Assembly (NCBI GenBank): GCA_014549065.1
Contig: JACDOX010000004.1
Span: 12,627,664-12,691,663 of the forward strand
Origin: Cardinalis cardinalis
Taxonomy: Eukaryota; Chordata; Aves; Passeriformes; Cardinalidae
Direction: 5' to 3'
Length of the DNA: 64,000 bases
In this document: positions 1 through 12,010 of the stretch, one piece after another
Numbering within the stretch: position 1 is the stretch's first letter
How the letters are laid out: the number at the start of each line of letters is the position of its first letter
Position numbers and translations under genes: made by a program
Notes under the pieces: model-generated
What the model was told of the DNA's origin: nothing
Seen by the model: only the letters and a program-made list of their open reading frames with translations
Database searches by the model: none

Positions 1-3000
1 GTGACTTAATGGACTATACAGATAAATATGTTGCTCTTCATCATCCTGCTACAGAAAATAATTTTTATTTATTGTGTTATGATAACTAGGTTTAAATATA
101 ATTTAATAATTTACCAATTTTAGCCACAAACCTGCAAAAACTTGCATCTGCATTTAAATGAATGCGTTAATAATCCCAGCAAGTCTGCAAAACAAAACAA
201 AAATTTAGCTATGTTATTATCAAAATAGCTAAATGCAAAGGGATGTATTCATGCAGGTCCTTTTCTTGTTTGTGCTTCATAAATGAAACTCCAACAGTAG
301 TGAATAAAGCAGGAGTGTGAGCTAGGAGCTTTTCCTTCAAGTGATAATTGGTAATGTAATGGTAAAACATTGTGTTCTAAGGATAATCAATTAGATGGTA
401 TAAGAATGCTGAATTTTAAATGCCCATTCTTTTGAGACTGTTTCAGTTAATGAAAAATAATAAACTAGCACAGAGATTAGACGAACACAAAGAAAACTTA
501 ATCTGTTTACTTTGTTATAAGAGAGCTGTTGATCCTTGGTCCTATCCCATTATGCCCATTTCTAGCAAATTAATAGCTATTTTGTACTAGTACACTGGAA
601 CATATTTCCTAGGAAAGTAGGACTTCATATTTGCAAGGTAAAAACAAGTATAAAATTAATTTGAATTCTAAATTTCTCTGGGTTTTTTTTTCCAGTTAAG
701 ATAAATATTCTAGTTCCATCTACCTGTTGCAAAGAATCAGAAATGAAACTTATATGAGTCTTTGAAAAAAAGTGGTTTTTTTCTATTATTCAGAAACTTT
801 CCCTGAATTAGTGAATTCATACATCAAAAATGTTTTTTTTTCAAAAGTTATAATACTATATTTTTCTTATTTCTCGGCTGATGGACATCACCGGCTCCTA
901 AATACATATTAAGTAAAGTGANATTAGAGCATTTCAGATAAATTATAAAAAAAAAAAAAGAAGTGAAGGCTGGCATAAAAACATCGTTATTTTGGTATTT
1001 ATTATATTCATAAACACCTGAAATTCNGTAGAGCAAATACAATAATATGGTAAATAATTCTTTATTTGCATGGCAGATTTTATAGTCCATTGAGCTTAAG
1101 TGCTGGAAATTATAGGTTTATAGATTAGTATGTTAGCAAAGCACATGCCATTGATGGCAATGTAGAAACAGTCACAGAAATACAATTCCCAGTGCTGTTG
1201 GAAAGAAATTATCCACGTGGAAAGGAGTTGTCCATGTCTAATGAAAGTAGGAAGTAGAATCCACTGAAGTGAGGCCTTTGAACCTTGAAATAGTGAAGTA
1301 TCTCTTGCTCCAGAGAAGAAACCAGTTAACAATGTTGCCTTCTATCACCCTAGAGGCCTTTTCTTTGATAGTTGTGTATATATGTGTGGAAGATGGTATT
1401 TTTTGAGGGTTTTTTTTTNCCCCATGTAAATTTCTTCCTANAATGATTGAATATGTTNGTGGTTTTGCTCACATTTATGTGGGTGTGTGGTGGGGAGAAT
1501 GGTGATAAGGGAATTCTACAAGAAAACTTTAAAATAAAAATGTCTTCTATTTTTGCCTTTCAAACCCAAAAGCCAGTCAATAAAGTTTCTCTGGGACAGG
1601 AGGGAACACGACAGAACGTATTTTAAGCTTGGGTAGTCCAGTAAAATGTGTTCTTGAACACTTTGGTGCATCAAGCAGCTTGTTCTGTTTAATGGCGTAN
1701 GTGGTTTTTTATCTGAGCTTCACAGGAGCAGATTCTAAGTGCTGAAGATGGTTAAAAGCCTATGCAGAGGTTGATAGTGATCTTTCTATTAAGTGTTGTC
1801 TAGTCAAAGACTTCACTTTTCCAACTTCATTTTCAAATAACAATGTCTATTTCTGTATTCTTTTACCTATGGTCACACATTAGTAACCCTTGGAAGCTGC
1901 CAGTAAAACAGGGCTGCACTGTTTTAATTATAGTTTAGGGATACAATTTTTTATACTTTCCTGGATCTGTCTTGGGATTGGACTGATTCAAGCTCCAGCA
2001 AGGCCCAGATCCATAGAAGTTACAGGATATCATATTTTCTCCCATTGACCCCTTTATTTTTCCCTGGTCTGATTTCCTATCTGTCTGAAACTTGCCATGA
2101 CACGAAAAAGCCTCTAGCCCCACTCTAATTTTGACTGGGGGAGGGGTAGTGAGGGGTGGATGGGATGGGGGACAGGAGCAGGCCGTTGCATCTGCTGGGG
2201 AGGGAACTTGCTGGGAGACACTGCAGGACTATCGGTTAACAAATAAATTTGACTTCAAAATACTGAAAAACTGAAAAAAAAATCCTAGAACAGCAGTACC
2301 AGTAGGTCTACTATTCAGCAATACAAGGTCAAGGAATTTCCTATATGCGTGACCAATTTAACAACTGCATCTGAAGTGAGTCCAGCTGCAACTTAAATTT
2401 CTGTCTCTGCACAGTGACAACTAACTTTATATTGCCTTTAGAGCTAGGGCATTGCTTGGCCACAGCAGACTTAGGACTGGGTATTAGTATGTCCTGTGTA
2501 TATTTGAGACTTCTCTAAACCATGTTTGTGAACACTTTATCTTGCCTCTATACAGTGGAGCAGAAAAATGATTTGTATAGGAACATTCAAACGCAATTCA
2601 GTGCAATTCAGCTAAAGGAACTCAAACAGAACTGCCACAGTGATTCATTTTTCTGTCAATCAATGAAAATTCTAGTGGGTTTGCCTCAAACTTATTTTGC
2701 CTTCATAATATGATTATTAGACTTACCTTTAATNAAGTGAGAGACTGAAGACCTACAAAATAGTAAATATTACATGATCTCTTTGAAAAGTNTGGAAATT
2801 TAGATGATGTCTTTATTTCTGTTAGGTCTTTGGTGAACAGCACTGATAAGATGCATGTGTTAAACTACTGCCCCACGTTAATTTTCTTTGGTTGTAAAGT
2901 TGCTGTTTTATTTGTTTCTGTATTGTGGGGATATAGACAGGAAAGCTTCACATAACTTTTAAGTGTCTCTCCTTTGCTCTGAAAAACATGAGGAAATGTT

Positions 3001-3210
3001 CATTTTATTTGTTCCCCTCAAAGTGGAGGACAAACAATAGTGTTGAAAATATGTACTCTGAGGAGCATTAAATGAAGCTTTTACTTGTGAACCAAATAAA
3101 TGGAAACGTATCAAGATTTAAAATTAATTCACTGATTAAAAAAAATAAGGCTTTTGGAAATGCTGTTACACAGGCAAATTAACATGTTTGTTTTTACTTT
3201 GTAACTGTAG
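1..3210 (+). other. RIMS1: RIMS1 intron (3' part)
   Basis: AT-rich intronic DNA with short poly-T and poly-A runs. There is no CR1 piece or exon I can support. The only ordered element is a G-quadruplex-type motif at 2137-2171. Small open frames here have no recognisable content. Confidence 0.8.
2137..2171 (+). other. G-quadruplex motif (G strand is the sense strand)
   Basis: Five G-runs of 3-5 bases separated by loops of 1, 6, 5 and 2 bases match the G3+N1-7 pattern. The motif sits in a G-rich patch (about 2131-2215) in otherwise AT-rich intron, about 1 kb before the exon at 3211. Folding is predicted from the pattern only. Confidence 0.6.
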
Positions 3211-3443
3211 TACATTTACTCCTAAAATGCAAGGCAGACGGATGGGGACTTCAGGGAGAATCACCAAGAGCACAAGTGTGAGTGGAGAGATGTACAAGCT
3301 GGAGCACATTGACGGGAGCCAGTCGGACACGGCCGTCGGCATGGTTGGAACAGGTGGGAAGAAAAGGCGCTCCAGCTTTAGTGCCAAAGTGGTTGCCATA
3401 GTGTCTCGAAGGAGCAGAAGCACATCTCAACTTAGTCAAACAG
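3211..3443 (+). CDS. RIMS1: RIMS1 exon: basic Ser/Arg-rich linker before C2B
   Basis: The acceptor is a T-rich tract ending in AG at 3209-3210 and the donor is CAG|GTGAGT at 3443/3444. The exon is 233 bp. It starts with the third base of a split codon and ends with the first base of the next (phase 1), which joins correctly to the exon at 34281. It encodes about 77 residues, reading TFTPKMQGRRMGTSGRITKS near its start. Then comes a segment with SGEMYKLEHIDGSQSDTAVG, then KKRRSSFSAKVVAIVSRRSR and a run of Ser/Thr/Gln. The stretch is rich in Arg, Lys and Ser and is probably unstructured. In family terms it lines up with the N-terminal part of the short RIM3 and RIM4 gamma proteins, so it marks where the gamma-like module of RIM1 begins. 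A long antisense frame over the same bases is a shadow. Confidence 0.94.
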
Positions 3444-6400
3444 GTGAGTGAGGCACACAGTCTTGGAAAGAGGACTCTCACCAAACGTGGTTTACCATAA
3501 TTTCATCTGTGACATCTGTGTTACATTTATATGCATATAGACTGCTCAAGAGAGATTTTCCAGCTGTAAATAAAGTCCTGATATATTAATTTTCTTTGAT
3601 TATTTAACATCTGCAAGAAAAAATATACAAGTGTCTTTTAGAATATGTGCTGTAGTTACTTTCTGTTGTGATCAATGAAAACTGTTGTCTCTTAGAAGCC
3701 TTGTTTACAGGTAGGCCAGCCAGGAAATGGAAAGAGGCACATGTTGGTATCAGCAGTGGCTAATGGTTTGCTAAGACCAGCTTTTTATGTGTAGGAAATT
3801 TCTTTTAGCAGAAGAGTTGAGTGTGAATGTGGGAACTGAAATCTGAGCAAATGAATGGCAGTTATGCAACTTGAATCAGAGGTTGTACCTGTAGTGGCAT
3901 AAAATACATTTTTAGAAATTACTTTTGTTTTTTAAGTTGAGANTTAATCCAGTACTTTATTTTTTTGTAAGTAATACTGGCAAGTTGGGGTCAGTGATTT
4001 CAGATAAATTAGATGACAACGTGATGCTTCATTAGGAGCATAAGCCTTCCAACTCTTTATTGTGACTCCAGAAATCTTAAAAGCTTCATATCAGCATAGC
4101 CTCCAGGAAAAAAAGCCCATACAGAAAGATAAAAAAGGGAAGAAGAATGTTTTAAAGTCCCTGTCCTGCTCCTGAACCCCAGTGAAGACTTCTGCTTTTG
4201 TCTTCATTGGGAGCAGGACCTGACCCTAAGGGTCCTTTCTTACTAAGAGAAGGAAAACAAAGAGGAAAAGCTTCAGCCTAGCATGCAATGCACTCATATT
4301 TCAGCATTTCTCTCACATAATCAGGGTATCTAAAATAAGGTAAGTAACAATACTGTTTATTTATATCATCAAATATTTCCCCCCTTTCCTCTGGTTTTCT
4401 TTGATTNCCAGATGAGCAGGAGAATTGATCCTTTCACAAGGAAAGCTTGGTCAGTTATAACAAGAAGACTGTTATACTTCTCTGCACTACTCATGAATTT
4501 TCAGCCAGTATATAATCATGCAGTTGAACCAAATAATAAATGAAACTGGTGTATTTGAAGCCCAGAACTGTAATTAATAATGTGTTNTTCAAGAATGCAC
4601 TGTGACTAAGTATGAGACTGGAATATAGATAGTTGTACACAGTAAGATGCTATTTTAGATGTAGCAGAATCAATGGTGTGCTNTGTAAGTAATAAAAAGT
4701 GGTGTTGTCATGTAAAAAGGATTTCTACGCTGATATTTTAATCCACTTAAAATCTGAGCTGTGACTTCCAAGCACTTCTCATTATCTTCTATTTAAAGCT
4801 GATATTTGCCTAATCTTCATAGAAAGGTACTATAGCTGTCCAAGTTTTGCTTGGTGTAAATTTCAAAACAATAGAAATTTTGCAAGGAATGGAACTTCTA
4901 AAGTTTTCCTGAAACTCAAAGAGCAAATCAAATATGAAAAACATGATTATGTATTATTCATGATTGTAAACCAGTTCAGAGTCATCTTTACCTTGTCTTG
5001 TTTTGACTCAGGCTAAGAGTATTATCTCTGGCATAATCAGAGCAAATAAAAATGTGTCATTTTTTTGTCAGTCACTAATTTTGAGTTTTGTCAAAAATCA
5101 GTGAATTAAATTAATGTATTTTTTTTAACAATATGCACATCGGACTTGATAGATTTTCCAAATGACATTGTTGGAGACTAAGTGCTCATGTCCTAANTCT
5201 GGGACCCATTTCCCTTCTTTCCTATATTATACAAGATGAGAGGAGAAACATGAAAATGTCTATTTCATCTTAATGTGTTGTGCAACTTACTAATGTCTCC
5301 ACTATTGAGAATTATAGAAAATTTCTGTTATGACGATATAATGTATACTGGGTACTTCTTTAAAATTTATTATGTGAAAACTATTTCTTATAGTCAAGGT
5401 CTGAATTTTTGGAACTGATGTGAAAATTTATGCACCTCCAAAAGTGTATCATGTAGGAACTTTTGGGACAGATTTTCAGGAACTGGAGGTGTGCTGTTGA
5501 TGCAATATATGTATTTTAAAGGGAGTATAAAAATATAGAAGTAGATGTGTAGCCTCCATAGGTTGTTCAGGTTTTATTTCTATGACTTGCATGATTATAA
5601 GTAAGNGAAGCATGACAAAGATAGTTATTTGTTTTGGAAAACTCAAAATAGAAGATCAGAAATAAAAAAGGCAGATTTTTTTGAAAAGCATAAGTTCTAT
5701 ATTCTTATGGATTGAGTAGATCTGAAATTCTAGTTANCTGCTGTTTTCAAAGCCAGTAAAGTTTATTACCATCTCACTTTTTTCACTTGAAGAAATGATC
5801 CAGAAGGGCTGCATTTGACTTTTTGTAGATAATTCTTCCTTTTAACATACTGCATGGGCTTGATGTTANATAAAAATAGAAGTGGTGTGTATGGAACTGC
5901 TGCAAGGTAGCTATTATCGGAAAGATTTTATTTTCTATTCAGCTAAAAAAGGAGTGTGNGTGAGTGAGCCTGTGCATACATGTTTGTGTCTTCACATACA
6001 CCCATGGATTTCTTTGCACATATGGAGCAGATCCTTGCATGTTGAAATTAGAGNACCAGTAATCATTATTTTACACACCCTGTTCAGTGCTTCTGGAAAA
6101 TATTTATTCAGAATATGTGCCTTATAGATGGTCAGTGAAAGAATTGGTTTCTATTTTTATGTAAATCTGCAATGAAATTTTGTATTTTTGCTGCACCTTN
6201 TTTTTATGTTTAAGATTTCATAATACTTGTAGTAACTGTTCTGTGAAATCCCTACTTACTATGTATTTGTTCATTAGGCCCACAAATTGGATAGATTAGA
6301 CAGTTCACTAGAAAAAACNTCTAAACTTCTGACAATATTCCTAATGAAAATCCAGCTCTTCTTATGTTATCACAGTTACAAAGAGGAAAAGGAAAAGTGA

Positions 6401-7042
6401 AGAAAAAAGAAGCAAAACTCCCAAAATGACCACAGAAAATTGAAAATAGCTCTAGGCATACATAACCATTTTAGCTGTAATACAACTTTTCAGCTTTGTC
6501 AGCCTTATTTTGGTAAATGAATGTAGACATATAAACAGAATAAATATGTTACTACCAATTTTATGAATACAACAAACTAAACTTTAAATCACAGGAAAAT
6601 TATAGGAAACTAGATTAGAATAAAAAATCGTCATCAGTTGTCTTGATTTTGTGTTACAACATTATTCCCTTCTACAGAAAGTCTTACCTTGTAGTGTCCA
6701 TATCAACTGAGGCCAGTATTGATCATACCACATTGTAATTTGGGGTTCTAGCTTTGTTTTGAATGAGATGAAAACTTCTGTAATAGGAGGGAAGAATTTT
6801 ATCACAGAATTTGTACCATATATATAGACATAATAATGCATTTTGAAGTGGATAGGGGCAAGGGGGGTGGGTATCATCAGTAAAATGAGTTCTGGAGAGA
6901 AGGAAAGCCTTAATCTCAGATAAAAAGAAGTATTCCCATCCCTGGATCCCTCTCAGTTCTCCTGGTACATGCAGACATGTGCCTTAAGAAAGCAAAAGAA
7001 TTCTTCCCTTTTGCTTTCTACAACCTGGTCAGCAGATAGTGC

Positions 7043-7074
7043 TTCAGAAAGATCATCTTTCTGAAAGATCATCT
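7043..7074. repeat. Tandem duplication of a 16-bp unit
   Basis: TTCAGAAAGATCATCT is followed directly by TTCTGAAAGATCATCT, one mismatch. The unit contains the small palindrome AGATCATCT. Confidence 0.7.
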
Positions 7075-7306
7075 TTTTTCTTCATAGAAGCACATTTTTC
7101 TTCTCTTTAAGTGCCAACAGTAGCCTGCAACTATTTTGAGACAGATGAGAGTGGAAGAGATGCAGAGAAGGAGAGCTAAGGAGCTTAGAAGAATGGGCAG
7201 CATTTCTAGTTTGACATTACACTGATACCAGGTCAATTTTCTAAATGAACATTACCTTGCCGTGTTTATGGTGTGAACCACAATTTTTCTGTGTGAGAAC
7301 CAAAGG

Positions 7307-7388
7307 TATTTGCTATCCATCTTCTGTTGATGAAGTTCAACATCAACTATTTGCTATCCATCTTCTGTTGGTGAAGTTCAACATCAAC
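7307..7388. repeat. Tandem duplication of a 41-bp unit
   Basis: Two adjacent 41-bp copies (7307-7347 and 7348-7388) differ at one position (TTGATGAAG against TTGGTGAAG). Each contains a GTTGATG...CATCAAC inverted pair. It looks like a recent local duplication within the intron. Confidence 0.9.
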
Positions 7389-8159
7389 AACCTGAAATGA
7401 AGCCCATAGGCATTAATGTTTCAAAGACAGATTACATACCACGAAGCAGAGCTGAAATCAAGTGTTGTCACAAGGTGAAAACAGAATGAAGAAAAATTCT
7501 TTTCACTTACATGTGTCTCTGAAGTGGATACTTGGAGGGAATCTTGAAGTGTTTGTCTGCTTCCCTCAGGAAGTAACTTGCAACCTGAGCAAAAACACTG
7601 TCTTAGAACATATTTCCCAATATAGAAACTAGAATTTCCTGCTAAAGTATATTTTCTGTCATTTTCTGTAATTTGCTCTATAAAGAAGTGGCTTCTGTAT
7701 TTTTTTGAATTAAGCTCCAAATTCCCAATTTCAGATAAGATAGTCTCATCTAAGTGAGGAAATTGTCCCTGAGCAGTAAAGTTCTGATAGTCATGCATCC
7801 CANAGTATATCTATGCTCTTTTTGTGAGCTCTCTGCAGCTTAGAGTTCTTCCTCATCCAGTTGATTGCTCCACGTTTCACCTTCCAAGACTGGTCTAAAG
7901 GTGCTTTCTCTCATGGTTGCNAAGTTAAGATAAGTTGGATAAGTAAAGATTTGGAAAATAAAACCTCATCCATTCCTCTGTAGATGGAGACTGGAGGTAT
8001 GTGTGATGGTTCACTGGAGGTACATAGTGACTGTTAACAAGCACCCCTATGTTGTGCAAAAAAAACCTCGCTTGGGGAGCATGGAAATTTAAGCAAAGCA
8101 ATGCTTAAATTGAGCCCTCCAGGCTCAGAGTGCCTAATTTCAGAGTAGACACTGCCATT

Positions 8160-8287
8160 AAAAAAAAAAAAACAACAAAAAAAACACCCCAAAAAACCCA
8201 ACCCAAACAAACAAAACCAAAACCAAACAAATACACCAACAAAACAATCAAAACCCAAAACCCGCACATTCCCAACCCCACCCCCCC
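8160..8287. repeat. A/C-only low-complexity tract
   Basis: About 128 bp contain almost only A and C on the plus strand (G/T on the minus). A poly-A run passes into CAAAC-type repeats and then into C-runs. The last part (8254-8287) has C-runs of 3, 3, 3, 4 and 7 with loops of 4, 7, 2 and 1, so the minus strand matches a G-quadruplex pattern. Confidence 0.85.
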
Positions 8288-9017
8288 AATCTGTTAATCT
8301 GTTCTTAAGTTTCTCAGTCCTNTTTTGTTTGGAAATGCTGGTAGCACTATTTTTCTGTCTATCCTTGTAGTAATTTTATGGTAAAATGAGAGATTTCCTA
8401 CCGGTCTAGATGGTATGGACAGAAAAAGCAGATAATAAATTAGAAATAAAATATGCTGGAGGGCAAAGGCCTTTGGCATAAGGATGGTTTGTTTGTTGTG
8501 TTTCTTGAGAACACCATTGGTCCTTTGCATAATTCTGTTTCTTTTTTACAAGGGTTTATGGCAACCTTTTCATGCAGTGGTCAGGCTTTTTTTCCCTTGA
8601 CATTTCAGAGTGATTGATTGATTGAATGACAAATAGGCATTTCTCACCATGATTCTTTTACCTCATAACGTGACTATTTTTTATTAGTGTAGTGAAAGAA
8701 ATGTGCTCGTTTGATAAGAAATGAGTGCTAGACAAACGTTTAAAATACTTTATGTAGAATTCAATAAATCATCTATTATTATTAGACTGGATAGAAAGCA
8801 TTGGACTCAGTAAGGAATGCTGAATGTCAGGAAGAAACTGGCAAGGAGGGAGGCATCAACTGGATTTATTAAAACAAGCCAGAGAATGTCTGTTAGTTGA
8901 ATTTAAAGACAAAACCCACAGGCACATTTTGTTGATATTTTATTGAGAGCTAGTGTTTATGCTGCTAGAATATGATGATGAAAGTGATTTAGAAAGTATG
9001 TCAGTTCCTGGTAATCT

Positions 9018-9127
9018 AGGGAAAGGGCTTTTGGGGATGGTCCTGTGCTGGGCCGTGAGTTCGACTCGATGATCCTTGGGGTCCCTTCCAACTCAGCTTA
9101 TTCTGTGAACATTCTGGGATTCAGTGA
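9018..9127 (+). mobile_element. CR1 LINE 3'-end fragment
   Basis: The sequence around GAGTTCGACTCGATGATCCT and CCCTTCCAACTCAGCTTATT matches the 3' end of avian CR1 elements, in sense orientation, followed by a degenerate ATTCTGTG-type tail. It is severely 5'-truncated. Its last part is repeated as a perfect inverted copy at 9168-9204. Confidence 0.85.
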
Positions 9128-9204
9128 CAGATGAACTTGAGGGTAGAGTAGTTTTTCTGAGTAGCACTCACTGAATCCCAGAATGTTCACAGAATAAGCT
9201 GAGT
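9091..9204. repeat. Perfect inverted repeat, 37-bp arms, 40-bp loop
   Basis: The arm at 9091-9127 and the arm at 9168-9204 are exact reverse complements over 37 bp. The loop is 9128-9167. The left arm covers the CR1 3' end and its tail. RNA from this intron would form a perfect 37-bp duplex. Confidence 0.95.
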
Positions 9205-11588
9205 GAAAAGCCGTGACAGTTCAGATTGCAAGTTCATTTCTATTGGAATGAGTAATGAAAATTTTGAGATGAAAAAAAATGCAGAAGAGTTCTTGAATCT
9301 GAAGGACAGCACTATTAGAAACTGCTTTAATAACAAATAGGTATAAATTGGTTAGAAATAACTTTTATATTTGTATCAAAATTACAATAAATTTTCTAAT
9401 AGAAGAGAGAGAGAAGTATCTTAAACCTCTCAGAGCATTTAGCACGATAGGGAAAGAGCCTTTTTTGCTTGTTTGTTTCTTATCTAGCATAATACCATTT
9501 TGCTGTTTCCACAGGATTTCTTTTCTGATATTGCCTTTTTGTATTGCCATCTCTTGTTCATCCAAGGGGAATGCTACAAGATATCAGATTTTCTAATGGC
9601 AGATTCAGAAAATTAGCTTGGAATTCAGAATTAACATGAGAATTAACATCTTAGAGCTTTAGAGTTACCTCACAGGGTTAACCTGCTCTACTGTAGTTCA
9701 CATATTGTTCTCTGTTTTCTCAGAGGAGCATTTCCAAGTATCTGCTTGTGTTGGGCATTGATCTCTGCAAGAATGCTTCATATTTACACATGAGCTTCCN
9801 TACCTACGGCTATCTCTGTTTTGTTATCTTAAGTCTGTAGNGTTTCAAAATCTTTTTCTTAACTTNAGACTGAGTATACTTGAAAAGTAAATTTCAGCAG
9901 CCTTGCAGAAGTGTGGTGGTCTGTCCTGCAGCTCCCTCGTTAGCCTTGCTTGTCTGTTCAGTATTATTTCTGTGACAGTCTTCCCTATCTGGGCTGTTTT
10001 TTTTGCCAGTACAGACCCTTAGAGCTTGTTCTGCATAGTTGTGATGATCTATGAGGATAATGGCTCTGTTGCACAAAACGAGGAATGTAGGGAGATTGAC
10101 ATTTAGAAGGATTTATCTTTTCAGCCAATCTAAAAAAGTCTTTAGTGAGGCAGTAGGGATGGTCATGGTGCCTTAGGGATGGTGGCAGGATCTGGACTCT
10201 GCACCTGACACCCAAGAGGAAGGAGCAACCCTGGTCCCAGAAAAGCTCTGAGCTGCTCCTGCACCCAAATATTTCTGCAGCAAGGGGTAGGGAAGAAGAC
10301 AAGGGTAATGAGCAAACAGATGAAGAATAATTGAAAAAAAAAAGAAAAATACCTGATTATTTTCATAAGAGGAACTCTTTTTTTCTAGTAATGTTACTCA
10401 ATTCTTTGAAGCTCTTGAGTGAATGTAAGCATGTTCTCTTTTATTTACTGTTGCAGTCTTGCTGAGGAATTCACTACCCTTAATAGAAACACAGTTCAGT
10501 TCCAGTTACTCATCTTCCAAAAGATTTCCTAATAAGGGCTAGTATTTTCAAAGTCCCACTGCTCTGTTGAATTAGTGCTACATGTGGTTTTTTTCCTTGT
10601 TCCTAAAATGCAAATTGTGACTTTTTCTCCTGTTATGCGGTTGCCTGACTTTTACTCAAAAGTATTGCTCTGCTTTTGTATTTGCAACTTCTCCCTAGAT
10701 TTTTAAATACAGATATAACTGCAGCAATAACTGTTCTTAGGGCTATTTCCAATATGTTAGTAGCATGGGGTTTAGGAAAATCTGTAGCTTTCCAAAAGTA
10801 TAATCTTTATTATGCCTAAACTATGTCATGCATGTCTTGTATAATTTCAAAATATGCCAAATGTATTTAATAAGCGTAGCTTCGCTGCTATGTTTACATT
10901 GTATTTTGTCATGTAAGGTCTTAGAAAAAGGCCTACTTAGAGTTCTGACTATATTTAACTGAGCTCTGTTTAAAGAAGATTTTTATTTGCTTTCTTATCT
11001 GATTCACACTATATTCACAAGCTTTACTTTGTGCAAGTATAAACACAGAGCTGAAATGTTACCAAAATTATGACAGAAANAGGAAATAGAGTGGTGCCAA
11101 AGGACTACCAAGAGGGGAGAAAATCGTACTATCTTCACATTAAAAATTTCTGTGTAAGTGCCTCTCTTTAAGAGAATGTCAGTCTAAAACNTGTGTTTTA
11201 TTACTTTACATATGCTTCTTGCCTGATTAGATCCACAGATTGTTGTCTGGAATTTGTAGAGTTTTAGAGTACCTGTNGTCATTCAGAGGAAAAATACTCT
11301 TCCTCCAAGGCACAGGAATTCCCTCTTTTCTCACGGAAGAATAAAGCCCTCTGTTTAGAGTCAGATGACTGAGCTTCATTTTGATAGACCTTTTTTTTTT
11401 ACCTTTCAGAAGCAGTCGTTTTCTTATCTAACATAATCCTTGATTTGATTCTTTTTTTTTAATTTAGATAGCCCTTTCAACACAGTATTTCAGATACAGG
11501 CATCATATCTCTAAATCCAGTAGGGCAAAGAAANTCTGTAGTTTGGTAAATTTTAGAAAATAAAACTGACTTTGTAAAAAATCTTGAA

Positions 11589-11690
11589 GGTTTTTTGGTT
11601 TGGGGTTGGTTTTTTGGTGGATTTTTTTGTTGTTGTTTGTATGTTTNTTGGGGGGGGGTTGTGGTTTTTTGTGGGAGTTGTTTTTGTTTC
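11589..11690. repeat. G/T-rich low-complexity tract
   Basis: Almost only G and T on the plus strand, with runs of T6-7 and one run of nine G. It is the opposite-strand counterpart in composition of the A/C tract at 8160-8287. It does not fully match the quadruplex pattern because one loop is too long. Confidence 0.8.
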
Positions 11691-11973
11691 ATTTATAGAG
11701 CATTTTAAAAAATCATACTTTTGATGATAAGATATTGGTAGGCTGAGTTTAAAAAAATGTTCATTTAGTNAATCCAAAGAAGCATTAGATTTCGAGACAT
11801 TATTTTTATCTTATTAGGACTTTTATATGTGAATGGNGAGATGATAAGCTTTGAGAGTTTTTTCAGTAAATTTTTTTTNGCTAGGAATAGAACTATTAGC
11901 AACAGAATCCAAATAAAAACTAATGAACCTAACCTAGGACAAAAAACTGTTGTTTATGAGAGGTTTTCAAGGA

Positions 11974-12010
11974 AAATAATAATGATGATGCTGATGATAA
12001 TAATAATNAA
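11974..12010. repeat. Imperfect AAT/GAT trinucleotide tract
   Basis: About 37 bp of AAT units interrupted by GAT and CTG units, with one ambiguous base near the end. It is a short decayed microsatellite. Confidence 0.7.

Noticed and set aside
3166..3484. Antisense open frames over the RIMS1 linker exon
   Set aside because: They mirror the real exon on the plus strand, which has consensus splice sites and RIM family sequence.
9057..9067. GAGTTCGACTC, similar to a tRNA B-box
   Set aside because: It is part of the CR1 3' consensus and there is no tRNA fold around it.
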